Shown: in pieces, positions 1 through 7,029 of the stretch
How the letters are laid out: each line of letters opens with the position of its first letter
Numbering within the stretch: the first letter of the stretch is position 1
Virus record (IMG/VR): IMGVR_UViG_3300022200_006398
Span: 1 to 41,819 of that record
DNA: 41,819 nucleotides
From: a virus
Strand: one strand, 5' to 3'
Program-made: the position numbers and the translations under genes
The notes under the pieces: model-generated
What the model saw: the letters and a program-made list of their open reading frames with translations, nothing else
Told to the model about the DNA's origin: nothing
Database searches by the model: none

Positions 1-1
1 C

Positions 2-391
2 AATGCTGGTGGTTACTACAATCACTCACTCTTCTGGAAATACATGCATCCAGGAGGGACTCCATTTGAAGGTAAATCCGAGCTCGGTAAAGCAATTAAA
101 AGCACTTTCGGTTCCTTCAATAACTTTAGGAACGAGTTCGTTGAATCTGGCAAGTCCCAGTTTGGATCAGGGTGGGTTTGGTTGGTTAAAAAAGATAATA
201 GGTTGGAAGTAGTACATACGCCTAATCAAGATAATCCTCTTATGAGCAATGCTGGTAAACCTATATTAGGTTGCGATGTATGGGAACATGCTTATTATCT
301 TATGAACGGTCCAGAAAGAGGAGAATGGATTAATAACTTCTTTAAAATTGTTCACTGGAATCATTGTAATACTATTTTTATCAGTGATTAA
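2..391 (+). CDS. sodA: Mn-type superoxide dismutase (5' end cut by window)
   Basis: C-terminal 129 codons of an Fe/Mn superoxide dismutase, which converts superoxide to oxygen and hydrogen peroxide in the cytoplasm. Visible family marks are NHSLFW (second metal-ligand His), FGSGWVWL, and DVWEHAYY carrying the ligand Asp and last ligand His. The first ligand His lies upstream of the window. The pairing NAGG before NHSLFW with NQDNPLM further on is the Mn-type signature; Fe enzymes usually carry Gln at the first position. The reading frame is open to the window edge, so the true start is not seen. The last dozen residues (after IVHWN) differ from typical SOD tails. A phage-borne SOD would protect an infected cell from oxidative damage; this role is inferred. 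Confidence 0.88.
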   Translation, partial: NAGGYYNHSLFWKYMHPGGTPFEGKSELGKAIKSTFGSFNNFRNEFVESGKSQFGSGWVWLVKKDNRLEVVHTPNQDNPLMSNAGKPILGCDVWEHAYYLMNGPERGEWINNFFKIVHWNHCNTIFISD

Positions 392-394
392 GAT

Positions 395-400
395 TAAATA
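395..400 (+). promoter_or_regulatory. T4-type late promoter element
   Basis: TAAATA ending 5 nt before the GTG start of the following gene. In T4 the late element spans about -13 to -6, so +1 would fall on the G of GTG, giving a leaderless message. Confidence 0.55.
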
Positions 401-405
401 ATTAC

Positions 406-1335
406 GTGGATAAAGATACGCACAAAATATTTGAGCAATACGGTACTGTAAATGAAATATCATGTCGTCATGGTGGTTCAAATACATATCCACCTACCCC
501 TAGACCAACACCTACCGCTACAACACCTACCTCCACGACACCTAACACTAAGTGCGCAATACCTAACTATCAACATACAGGATGGGACGATTTAAAAAGA
601 GCCGGTAAAAAATTTGCAAAAAATGAATGGGAAGGTGCTAAGAGAGCAGGAAGAGATATAGGTCGAGGTTTTAAAGATGTTTATAAAATGGGTGCAGGGG
701 CTGCTAAATTAGGGGGTAAAGCTTTAGGAGGTGGGATAAAATTAGGAGCTAAAGGTGGATATAATGCTGCTAAATTAGGACTTAAAGCTATTGATCCATT
801 TAGTAGTCAAGGTTTGTTAGGTAAAACTGCTTCTGCAGCAAAGAAAGCTGAAAATTGGGCCCGAACCGGAGCAGGGGACCCGTACGGGGCAATAGATAAA
901 AAAGTGTTGGGTACAGGCGGTAGATTGAATTTAGATAAAGATTTAAAAACCGGTAAAGCATTAACTCTTGCTGACCAACAAAAAGTAATAAGTGATTATA
1001 GACAAAAATATATATACCCAAAAGACAAAGATCATAATCTTAACCAACAAGTTGCTGATGCATTAGGTATAACATATAGTAAACCATTAGGTAAATTTGT
1101 AAATTTTGATAAAACGGCTCAAGATAATTTAGGATTCCCTTATCATATTGTTAACAGAAATAGAAATATTACCTCTGCAGCACATTTAGCTAATTTATTA
1201 GTTGACGATGTTGTTAGTGGAATACGTAAAGGTGTACCCGTAAAAATGGCTTATAAGAATGCATACGGTAGTATTAATAACCCTAATGTTATTAATGCAT
1301 TAATAAAAGCTAAAGTATTACCTAATCCTAATTGA
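406..1335 (+). CDS. Basic Pro/Thr-linker protein, probable virion or ejected protein
   Basis: Not recognised as a known family. GTG start chosen because a late-type TAAATA sits 5 nt upstream. Residues about 25-47 form a Pro/Thr linker of the same style as the giant fibre protein further along. Residues about 55-130 are rich in Lys, Gly and Ala with recurring AAKLG/GGKALG-like units, giving a strongly cationic amphipathic stretch. The C-terminal half looks globular (HLANLLVDDVVSGIRKG). Late expression and the shared Pro/Thr style suggest a virion-associated protein. The cationic Gly/Ala segment could interact with membrane or DNA. Function is inference only. Confidence 0.6.
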   Translation: MDKDTHKIFEQYGTVNEISCRHGGSNTYPPTPRPTPTATTPTSTTPNTKCAIPNYQHTGWDDLKRAGKKFAKNEWEGAKRAGRDIGRGFKDVYKMGAGAAKLGGKALGGGIKLGAKGGYNAAKLGLKAIDPFSSQGLLGKTASAAKKAENWARTGAGDPYGAIDKKVLGTGGRLNLDKDLKTGKALTLADQQKVISDYRQKYIYPKDKDHNLNQQVADALGITYSKPLGKFVNFDKTAQDNLGFPYHIVNRNRNITSAAHLANLLVDDVVSGIRKGVPVKMAYKNAYGSINNPNVINALIKAKVLPNPN

Positions 1336-1359
1336 TTTTAAAAGATACTTCCATATAAT
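1332..1359 (+). promoter_or_regulatory. Sigma70-type promoter of thyX
   Basis: TTGATT, 16-nt spacer, then a perfect TATAAT whose last base is 7 nt before the ThyX ATG. Transcription would start at or one base before the start codon. The -10 overlaps the 5' arm of an inverted repeat around the start. Confidence 0.7.
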
Positions 1360-1374
1360 AGAAAATATGGAAGT
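1347..1374. repeat. Inverted repeat enclosing the thyX start codon
   Basis: Perfect 9-bp arms ACTTCCATA (1347-1355) and TATGGAAGT (1366-1374) with a 10-nt loop. The 3' arm contains the ATG. Read-through RNA from the upstream late gene would fold and hide the start, while a transcript starting at the ATG lacks the 5' arm. Confidence 0.6.
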
Positions 1375-2044
1375 TAATCTTATTTCTGTTACTGATCCTA
1401 AAATTTTTACTGAAGATAACCAAAACAAATCTGAACGTTGGAGTAGGAGATCTTTAAATTCAGAAGAGCTTATTGCTTATTGTGCTCGAGTTTCCAATCC
1501 ATCTAATCAAATGAATATGGAGACTGCTCCGCGTTTGTTAAAGTATCTAATCAAACATAAACATTGGTCTCCATTTGAAATGGTCGATATGTGTGTTGAG
1601 ATTAAGACTAGTAGAGCAATAGCAGCTCAAATTCTTAGACATCGTAGTTTTTCCTTCCAAGAGTTCTCTCAACGATATAGCTCAGTTACTGAAATAGAAC
1701 CTATTGAACTGAGGAAACAAGCGGAGACAAACAGACAGAGTAGTGAGCAAGTAATTGACGAACCAGTAATCAATAATGTCGTACAATATGCAATTGATCA
1801 CGCTGTACAAACGTATGAGAAGTTGATAAAAGAAGGAGTTGCAAGAGAGCAGGCTCGTTTAGTTCTACCTCTTGCAGCTCAATCATGTCTTTATATGAAA
1901 GGTTCAGTAAGATCATGGGTTCATTATATTGATCTCAGAACAAAAGAAGATACTCAAAAAGAACATCGACTTATTGCGGAGAGTATTAAAAATATATTCA
2001 ATGAGCAGTTTCCGACTGTAGCAGAAGCCCTTGAATGGAAATGA
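1367..2044 (+). CDS. thyX: Flavin-dependent thymidylate synthase ThyX
   Basis: Converts dUMP to dTMP using FAD, NADPH and methylenetetrahydrofolate. The diagnostic ThyX signature RHRSFSFQEFSQRY is at residues 91-104 and fits RHR-x7-S. The C-terminal part keeps the nucleotide-binding ARLVLPLA and SVRSWVHYIDLR blocks. At 225 residues it is full length for the family. It has its own sigma70-type promoter and no Shine-Dalgarno. It overlaps the next gene by 4 bp (ATGA), so the two are probably translated together. With the downstream dNTP diphosphohydrolase-like gene, the kinase and the dUTPase near the window end, it makes up a phage nucleotide-supply set. Confidence 0.95.
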   Translation: MEVNLISVTDPKIFTEDNQNKSERWSRRSLNSEELIAYCARVSNPSNQMNMETAPRLLKYLIKHKHWSPFEMVDMCVEIKTSRAIAAQILRHRSFSFQEFSQRYSSVTEIEPIELRKQAETNRQSSEQVIDEPVINNVVQYAIDHAVQTYEKLIKEGVAREQARLVLPLAAQSCLYMKGSVRSWVHYIDLRTKEDTQKEHRLIAESIKNIFNEQFPTVAEALEWK

Positions 2045-2376
2045 ACAAACAATCAGATAACAATACGCAGTTTTCAACAGGAGCCCAACGTGATGATCGT
2101 AAGGGTAAACTTCGAATGAGCTTAATGCCTCACACAGCAATGAATAGAGTCATGAAAAGATATCTAGACGGTGCTGAAACTTATGGAGAGAATAATTGGC
2201 TAAAGGGTCAACCGTTCTCAGTATTGTATGATAGTGCTCAGAGACATATGATGCAGTTCTGGGCTGGTGATACTAGTGAAGACCATCTTGCAGCTGCAGC
2301 TTGGAATATTATGTCTATGATGCAATTTGAAGGTAAGAGAGAAGATTTAGACGATAGAAAAGAATTTCCTGTTTGA
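2041..2376 (+). CDS. dATP/dGTP diphosphohydrolase-like protein (DUF5664)
   Basis: Matches the small DUF5664/dGTP diphosphohydrolase N-terminal family seen in many phages. The family pattern is visible as TGAQRDDRKGK near the N terminus, YGENNWLKG, RHMMQFWAG and EDHLAAAAWNI; the His and Asp residues of the last two are candidate metal and catalytic positions. Known members remove pyrophosphate from dATP or dGTP. I chose the ATG giving a 4-bp ATGA overlap with thyX; an in-frame ATG 6 nt earlier is possible. Substrate cannot be read from sequence. In cyanophage S-2L a relative (MazZ) serves 2-aminoadenine DNA synthesis, but no PurZ is seen here. Confidence 0.75.
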   Translation: MNKQSDNNTQFSTGAQRDDRKGKLRMSLMPHTAMNRVMKRYLDGAETYGENNWLKGQPFSVLYDSAQRHMMQFWAGDTSEDHLAAAAWNIMSMMQFEGKREDLDDRKEFPV

Positions 2377-2400
2377 CGTTTTAAGGCTAAAATATATAAT
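2373..2400 (+). promoter_or_regulatory. Strong sigma70-type promoter
   Basis: TTGACG, 16-nt spacer, perfect TATAAT, then 8 nt to the ATG of the next gene. This is the best consensus promoter in the window. Predicted +1 lies about 2 nt before the start codon. Confidence 0.75.
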
Positions 2401-2408
2401 TTAAGAAT

Positions 2409-2699
2409 ATGAAAGAAAATAACACATATAAAGAAGCGGCAGTAGCACTGGTTAAATATTGTAATAAAAAGTTCACCGGTGGGTTTTTAGGTACACCTAA
2501 AGCAAATATCTATAGGCACCTTACTTTACCATCAGGTAAACAGGTTAAAGATTGGTTGATCGAAATGTATAGAGAAAGTCTTAAGACGAGAGGTCATAAT
2601 GAAGGCCGTTGGGCTCATTATCTTTTTAACAACCAAGATAAGGAACGTTGGAATCTTCTTTACAATGTTGCATATAATTATGCAAGGAAGATGCACTAA
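2409..2699 (+). CDS. Small hypothetical early protein
   Basis: No family recognised. The 96-residue product is basic and rich in aromatic residues, with a helical look (WLIEMYRESL, WNLLYNVAYNYARKMH), and no signal peptide or membrane segment. It has its own strong sigma70-type promoter and sits between a dNTP diphosphohydrolase-like gene and a nucleotide kinase. That points to early expression and a cytoplasmic role in host takeover or nucleotide metabolism. No Shine-Dalgarno is present. The role is unassigned. Confidence 0.7.
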   Translation: MKENNTYKEAAVALVKYCNKKFTGGFLGTPKANIYRHLTLPSGKQVKDWLIEMYRESLKTRGHNEGRWAHYLFNNQDKERWNLLYNVAYNYARKMH

Positions 2700-2731
2700 T
2701 TGACTATAGCGGTATCTGAATAAGTTTTAAT

Positions 2732-3484
2732 ATGCGTATAGCAATTTCAGGTACCGCTTGTCAAGGCAAATCAACATTAATAAAAGACTTTTTGCAGGAG
2801 TGGAATATGTACACCACTCCTGCAAAAACATATCGTGACTACCTTACAGAAAACAACCTACCCCACAGCAAAGAGACGACGAAGGATACGCAGTGGGACA
2901 TCCTTAATTTTATGGTCGATACGCTTCAACAATATTCAAAGGGCGATAAAGTTATTTTTGATCGTTGCCCTCTTGATAATATGGTATATTCTCTTTGGGC
3001 TCATGAAAAAGATAATAGCGACCTTGATAGCAATTTTATAAAGAAATGCATACCTGTGGTAAGAGAGAGTTTAAGATTTTTAGATGTAATCTTTTTTATA
3101 CCTATTACTAAAGCTGCACCTATAAAAATTGTCGAAGATGATTTAAGAGATACTGATGAAGAGTTTATTACCGAAATTGATAATATTTTCAAAGGTATTG
3201 AACGACAATATTTAGAAGGTCAAAAAGCTTCACCTTTTCTACCTAATGAAGAGTGTCCTGCTATTGTAGAAGTATTCGGTAACCGTGAACAGCGTTTACA
3301 TATGATGAGACAATACATTGATGCTGAAGGGGATTTGTTAGGTGAAAACAGCAGCTCTATCTTAGGTGAAGAGGTTCTTGATATGGAACAAATCCTTCGT
3401 GATCAACAACGTGAAATGAACAAAGAAAAGGCGCAAGCAGAAGAACTGATGCGCCAAATTCAAAACACTAAGAATAGACGTTAA
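2732..3484 (+). CDS. P-loop nucleotide/nucleoside kinase-like protein
   Basis: N-terminal Walker A motif GTACQGKST (residues 7-15), followed by a FDRCPLDNMVYSLW block of the kind found in AAA_28, NadR and deoxynucleoside-kinase-like P-loop proteins, where the DR pair contacts substrate. A ligand for the phosphoryl acceptor cannot be named. The last 35 or so residues (from MEQILRDQQREMNKEK) are a charged coiled-coil extension beyond the kinase core. Position beside thyX and the dNTP diphosphohydrolase-like gene supports nucleotide metabolism. The promoter is unclear: TTGACT is present, but the only -10 candidate is weak. The 3' end overlaps the convergent minus-strand gene by 4 bp. Confidence 0.75.
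   Translation: MRIAISGTACQGKSTLIKDFLQEWNMYTTPAKTYRDYLTENNLPHSKETTKDTQWDILNFMVDTLQQYSKGDKVIFDRCPLDNMVYSLWAHEKDNSDLDSNFIKKCIPVVRESLRFLDVIFFIPITKAAPIKIVEDDLRDTDEEFITEIDNIFKGIERQYLEGQKASPFLPNEECPAIVEVFGNREQRLHMMRQYIDAEGDLLGENSSSILGEEVLDMEQILRDQQREMNKEKAQAEELMRQIQNTKNRR
3422..3455 (-). terminator. Rho-independent terminator of the minus-strand gene
   Basis: On the minus strand, GGCGCA pairs with TGCGCC around a 14-nt loop and is followed at once by TTTTCTTT. It lies about 26 nt past the stop of the minus-strand gene, inside the 3' end of the convergent kinase gene. Confidence 0.6.
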
Positions 3485-4386
3485 CTATTTACTTGTTCAA
3501 ATCCAGTAATACTGTAATTTAAATTAAATTGAAGGGATTTGTAGTTAGATCTTATACCTCTACTTTTAAAAGTAATAAATATAGATTCACTTGGGTTTAA
3601 TAATTCTATTACCCCAACCCCATTCGTTGTTGGTATATTTGTCCCATTAACACTTAAAGTAACTTCTTGTGTTCTTATTCTTTTTTCACTCCTACCTGCT
3701 ATTTGACTTCTAAATATATTTTCTACTATATTTACGTTAGTTGCTATTCTTACATTTTTATAAGATTTTGAATCAGATGAAAATACGGTAAATGTTTCTG
3801 TAACATTATATTCTCCACCGGCTGTAAAATTTGGAGTTATTTCTTGTCTACCTGTAGTTAATACAGTAGCACCTATATTTGATTCTGCTACATCTAAGAA
3901 CCCTGGTAAACCATTACTTTGTATATTTAAAATTTCTCCTATCCCACCAGGCACTAATGTAACAAAACTTGAATTACTACCATCATAATATACCATACTA
4001 CCTGCTTGAATATTATTAGAATCGGTACTTATAGGTAAGAATGCTTGAGTACTTAAAGAGTTAATTGTAGTGTATGTTGATTCCCAATTACCACTTAATG
4101 AGTTTATAGTATTATAAATTGAATCTAATTTACCAAAATTAGGTTTAACTGTATCGTTAATATATGCATTAATAGAACACAATGATTGGGTATTAGTTAC
4201 AACCTGGGCAGATAATGTATCTATTGTCGTAAAGAAATCGGTATTTTCTTTACTAATAATAAAATTTTGAAAATCTAATTTATAGATAACTCCATTTGAA
4301 ATAGTAAACATATAATCACCATTGACTATATCTTGTATTTCCGCTATGTTATCTAACGTAATGAAATTGTCGTTTCCTGTGGACAT
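3481..4386 (-). CDS. Probable virion fibre or appendage protein
   Basis: No family recognised with certainty. The 301-residue product is rich in Ser, Thr and Asn with low Lys, typical of phage fibre proteins. Residues about 45-125 carry heptad-like spacing with repeated TINSLS and TIDTLSAQ units, suggesting a trimeric coiled-coil stalk. The rest (from GSMVYYDGSN onward) is beta-rich and ends in a strand-dense domain. It is a single-gene late unit on the opposite strand, with a TAAATA element 6 nt before its ATG and a hairpin terminator after it. Late timing and composition support a structural role; the exact part of the virion is unknown. Confidence 0.65.
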   Translation of the reverse strand: MSTGNDNFITLDNIAEIQDIVNGDYMFTISNGVIYKLDFQNFIISKENTDFFTTIDTLSAQVVTNTQSLCSINAYINDTVKPNFGKLDSIYNTINSLSGNWESTYTTINSLSTQAFLPISTDSNNIQAGSMVYYDGSNSSFVTLVPGGIGEILNIQSNGLPGFLDVAESNIGATVLTTGRQEITPNFTAGGEYNVTETFTVFSSDSKSYKNVRIATNVNIVENIFRSQIAGRSEKRIRTQEVTLSVNGTNIPTTNGVGVIELLNPSESIFITFKSRGIRSNYKSLQFNLNYSITGFEQVNS

Positions 4387-4407
4387 TTTAAGTATTTAAT
4401 CTAAAAT
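4385..4407. repeat. Palindrome holding divergent late and early promoters
   Basis: ATTTTA (4385-4390) and TAAAAT (4402-4407) are 6-bp arms around an 11-nt loop that contains the minus-strand TAAATA. The right arm is the -10 of the plus-strand gene; the left arm includes part of the minus-strand ATG. All pairs are A-T, so it would be a weak hairpin. Confidence 0.4.
4393..4398 (-). promoter_or_regulatory. T4-type late promoter element (minus strand)
   Basis: TAAATA read on the minus strand, ending 6 nt before the ATG of the minus-strand fibre-like gene. Confidence 0.55.
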
Positions 4408-4413
4408 ACATTA

Positions 4414-4632
4414 ATGACCAAAGTTAAAGCAGGTAAAATTATCAGGGTAGATAACAAAGAAAGAAAATTCGGTGCTAATCCCGAATATCTTGCTATTTGG
4501 GTTGAAAATCAATCTAATGATGAATTTTGTCTTTTGTTTACTGAAAGAGAACTAAAAGTTGCAAAAGATAGAGCAGATAAGAACAAAGAAGATATTCCAA
4601 GAAAAGGTTTCTTTACTGATTTGTTTGACTGA
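4414..4632 (+). CDS. Small hypothetical protein heading the sugar operon
   Basis: The 72-residue product has no recognised family. It begins with basic beta-like residues (KAGKIIRV), has a central segment AIWVENQSNDEFCLLFTERE that reads as two strands, and then a charged helix, giving a compact alpha/beta protein without a membrane segment. It is first gene after a sigma70-type promoter and shares its stop with the next start (TGATG), so it is translationally coupled to the first glycosyltransferase. Whether it belongs functionally to the sugar pathway is not shown by the sequence. Confidence 0.65.
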   Translation: MTKVKAGKIIRVDNKERKFGANPEYLAIWVENQSNDEFCLLFTERELKVAKDRADKNKEDIPRKGFFTDLFD

Positions 4633-5435
4633 TGACTAACTTAAATGCATCTGTAATTGTTTTCTATCGTAAAGATAGTGAAGATAGGGAGTTAAATTTA
4701 AAAACTCTTTTAAACTTTTACTACAAACATTACGAAAATTTCGAGTTTATAGTTTCTGAACAAAAACATTTAGAAAGTAGTATAGACTTCTCTTCTTATG
4801 AAAACCTTAAACATATAGTACTCCCTGATCTACAAGATACATGGAATAAAATGAAAGGTTATAATGAAGGGGTTAAAGATTCATTTTATGAAAATCTTAT
4901 CTTTAATGATGTAGATGTAATTTTTGGACCTGAACATATAAATGAAACTTTAGATATTTTAACTAAAGATAATAAGAAAATTATTTTACCTAACGACGGT
5001 CATTTTGTTTGTGTAAAAGAAGAGGTAAGAGATAAATTTATCGATAATTTAGATTACGGTTATCTTTGCGATCAAATAGACCCTAATCATTACAATCAAA
5101 TTAATTTTCAAAACGATAAAATTCATATAGGACATACAAGTACACCTGGAGGTGGGTTTGTTACTAAGAAAAGAAATATTTTTAACTGTAATGGTTTTAA
5201 CCCTAACTTCTTAGGTTGGGGATATGAGGATAACGAAACTTTAGCTCGTTTTAATAAAATGGGTTATACGGTATGTAGACTTACGGGAGACTTTAAGCCT
5301 CTGTTTCATATTAATCATGAGAGTGCTGAAAGAGAAACTAACCCATATTATAAACAGAATAACAATTTATGTAACTTTGTAGAAAAGATAGACAGTAAAC
5401 TTCTTTATCTATATAGCAACACTTGGAAAATGTAA
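4632..5435 (+). CDS. GT7-like (beta-galactosyltransferase-type) glycosyltransferase
   Basis: GT-A fold sugar transferase. The metal-binding DxD is FNDVDVIF (DVD at 93-95). The C-terminal acceptor block from GGGF (about 173) through NGFNPNFLGWGYEDNE (188-203) closely resembles the Glyco_transf_7C signature of beta-1,4-galactosyltransferases (NGFxxxxWGWGxEDDD). Known family members transfer Gal or GalNAc from the UDP-sugar. No signal peptide or membrane segment is seen, so a cytoplasmic enzyme is likely. It is a clear paralogue of the GT three genes downstream. Donor and acceptor are not determined. Confidence 0.8.
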   Translation: MTNLNASVIVFYRKDSEDRELNLKTLLNFYYKHYENFEFIVSEQKHLESSIDFSSYENLKHIVLPDLQDTWNKMKGYNEGVKDSFYENLIFNDVDVIFGPEHINETLDILTKDNKKIILPNDGHFVCVKEEVRDKFIDNLDYGYLCDQIDPNHYNQINFQNDKIHIGHTSTPGGGFVTKKRNIFNCNGFNPNFLGWGYEDNETLARFNKMGYTVCRLTGDFKPLFHINHESAERETNPYYKQNNNLCNFVEKIDSKLLYLYSNTWKM

Positions 5436-6247
5436 TGAAGATCAATATTAGAGATAGAAATTTTGGTCATGATATATCATCTTGTGCTAATACCCCAAGT
5501 AAATATATCGAATGGGTCAGAGACAATGTACCTGTCAGTGACGTTTGTTTTATTACTGATATGTGTCTTGAAGACGTAAAGAAAGCTTCTGGTGTTAAGA
5601 GAAAAGTAGCTTGGATATTAGAACCAAGAAGCATCCATCCTCATTCATATGCATGGATTGAAAAAAATAATAAACTATTTGATTTTGTTTTAACTTTTGA
5701 TCAAAATCTTATTGATAGAGGTGAAAATTATCTTTACTACCCTCATGGTAGATGTTGGATTAAAAATTATGTAGATAAACCTAAAACAAAAATGTGCAGT
5801 ATCTTTGCTTCAGAAAAAGCAATGACTGAAGGTCACCGTTTACGTCATCAAGTAATTGATTACAATGGTGAACAAATGGATTGTTTTGGTGAATATGTTC
5901 TCAATAGACTTGAGAATAAAGAAGACGGTCTTAATGATTACAGGTATTCAGTTACAATTGAAAATGCTATCTTACCTGGTTATTGGACTGAAAAATTATT
6001 AGATTGTTTTGCTACAAAAACCATACCTATCTATTATGGTGATAAAGATTCAGTTAATAAATTTTTCAACAAAAATGGTATCATTTATTTTAACTCATTA
6101 AATGATATTGATCTTGTTTTAAGTAATATGTCAGAAGATGATTACAATATGCGTCTTTCTGCTGTTGAAGAAAATTATAGCAAAGTAGAACAGTTTAGAG
6201 TACCAGAAGATTGGATATTCGAAAATTATAAATTTTTATTTGAATGA
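5435..6247 (+). CDS. GT10-like alpha-1,3-fucosyltransferase
   Basis: Residues 169-203 (YRYSVTIENAI, then YWTEKLLDCFATKTIPIYYGD) match the nucleotide-sugar binding block of GT10 fucosyltransferases, including the conserved Glu-Asn, TEKL and final Tyr-Gly. GT10 enzymes add fucose from GDP-fucose to GlcNAc or glucose. The length, 270 residues, is short but complete for phage and bacterial relatives. The ATG overlapping the upstream stop (TAATG) is chosen over a TTG 12 nt earlier. It is followed by a GT11 fucosyltransferase relative with a 4-bp overlap. No GDP-fucose synthesis gene is in the window, so the host or another part of the genome would have to supply the donor. Confidence 0.82.
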   Translation: MKINIRDRNFGHDISSCANTPSKYIEWVRDNVPVSDVCFITDMCLEDVKKASGVKRKVAWILEPRSIHPHSYAWIEKNNKLFDFVLTFDQNLIDRGENYLYYPHGRCWIKNYVDKPKTKMCSIFASEKAMTEGHRLRHQVIDYNGEQMDCFGEYVLNRLENKEDGLNDYRYSVTIENAILPGYWTEKLLDCFATKTIPIYYGDKDSVNKFFNKNGIIYFNSLNDIDLVLSNMSEDDYNMRLSAVEENYSKVEQFRVPEDWIFENYKFLFE

Positions 6248-7029
6248 AAACTATTTTATTAAAAGGAGGTTTAGGTAATCAGCTTTATCAAATAGCTGCA
6301 ATTAATTCTTATTGTAAAGATAATGATGAAGAGTTCTTTATTGATTATAGTGCAAGATTTGGGTGCGGTCAAGGTAAACACCCGGTAATGTATAAAGATA
6401 ACTTTTATAAGAATTTTAAAACCGGTAAAATAACTGATGAATTTAAACTTTCACAAGAACCACAATTTACATATAACGAAATAGAAAAAACAGATGAAAA
6501 CATTGTTTACGAAGGTTATTATCAGTCTCCCAAATACTTTGCAAAGTATAGAGATGAGCTTAATGATTGGTTTTGTTTTGATGAAGAAAAATATTCTCCT
6601 ATAGAAAACAAAATTAATCAGTTAAGAGAAAAAACAGGTAAAAAGGTTGTAGGTGTTCACGTTAGGAGAGGTGATTATACTCACAACCCTGATATACACC
6701 CTTCCATTCCTAAAAGCTTTTACGATAAAGCTAAAAACATGTTTAAAGATCACGTTTTCATATATGCAACTGATGACTTTGCAACCGTATCAAAAGAGTT
6801 TAAGTTTGATGAAAATAATATCTATGTAAACGGTGAAAGTGAATTAGAAGATTTCTATACGTTAAGTTGCTGTGATTCTATTATTATGGGTAATAGTACT
6901 TTTGCTGCATGGTCAAGTTATCTTGGTAAAAAGAAAGAAAAAGTAATTGCCCCGGTACCTTGGTTTGGACCAAAAGGCCCAGAGTATAAAGATTTACTTG
7001 ATGATAATTGGACTATTATAAAGGTATGA
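6244..7029 (+). CDS. GT11-like alpha-1,2-fucosyltransferase
   Basis: Carries the three GT11 landmarks: N-terminal GGLGNQLYQ (8-16), the GDP-fucose binding motif HVRRGDY (139-145), and IIMGNSTFAAWSSYLG in the C-terminal third. GT11 enzymes add fucose in alpha-1,2 linkage, usually to terminal galactose. With the GT7-like galactosyltransferase relatives on both sides and the GT10 upstream, the set resembles what is needed for a fucosylated Gal-GlcNAc type glycan. It overlaps both neighbours by 4 bp. Start has no Shine-Dalgarno. The enzyme family call is firm; the acceptor is unknown. Confidence 0.9.
   Translation: MKTILLKGGLGNQLYQIAAINSYCKDNDEEFFIDYSARFGCGQGKHPVMYKDNFYKNFKTGKITDEFKLSQEPQFTYNEIEKTDENIVYEGYYQSPKYFAKYRDELNDWFCFDEEKYSPIENKINQLREKTGKKVVGVHVRRGDYTHNPDIHPSIPKSFYDKAKNMFKDHVFIYATDDFATVSKEFKFDENNIYVNGESELEDFYTLSCCDSIIMGNSTFAAWSSYLGKKKEKVIAPVPWFGPKGPEYKDLLDDNWTIIKV

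Larger units (their letters stand above)
4380..4407 (+). promoter_or_regulatory. Sigma70-type promoter of the sugar operon
   Basis: TGGACA, 16-nt spacer, TAAAAT, then 6 nt to ATG, so +1 would be the A of the start codon. Probably drives the long glycosyltransferase operon. Confidence 0.55.

Noticed and set aside
3-212. 69-residue frame at the window start
   Set aside because: It overlaps the superoxide dismutase in another frame; the dismutase motifs settle the correct frame.
2041-2376. Evidence for a 2-aminoadenine (Z) genome
   Set aside because: A dATP/dGTP diphosphohydrolase-like gene alone is common in phages. No PurZ or other Z-pathway gene is in the window, and ThyX and dUTPase point to normal dTMP supply.
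2700-2731. Promoter for the P-loop kinase (TTGACT present)
   Set aside because: The only hexamers near the right distance (TAAGTT, TTTAAT) are poorly spaced or touch the ATG, so I could not support a -10.
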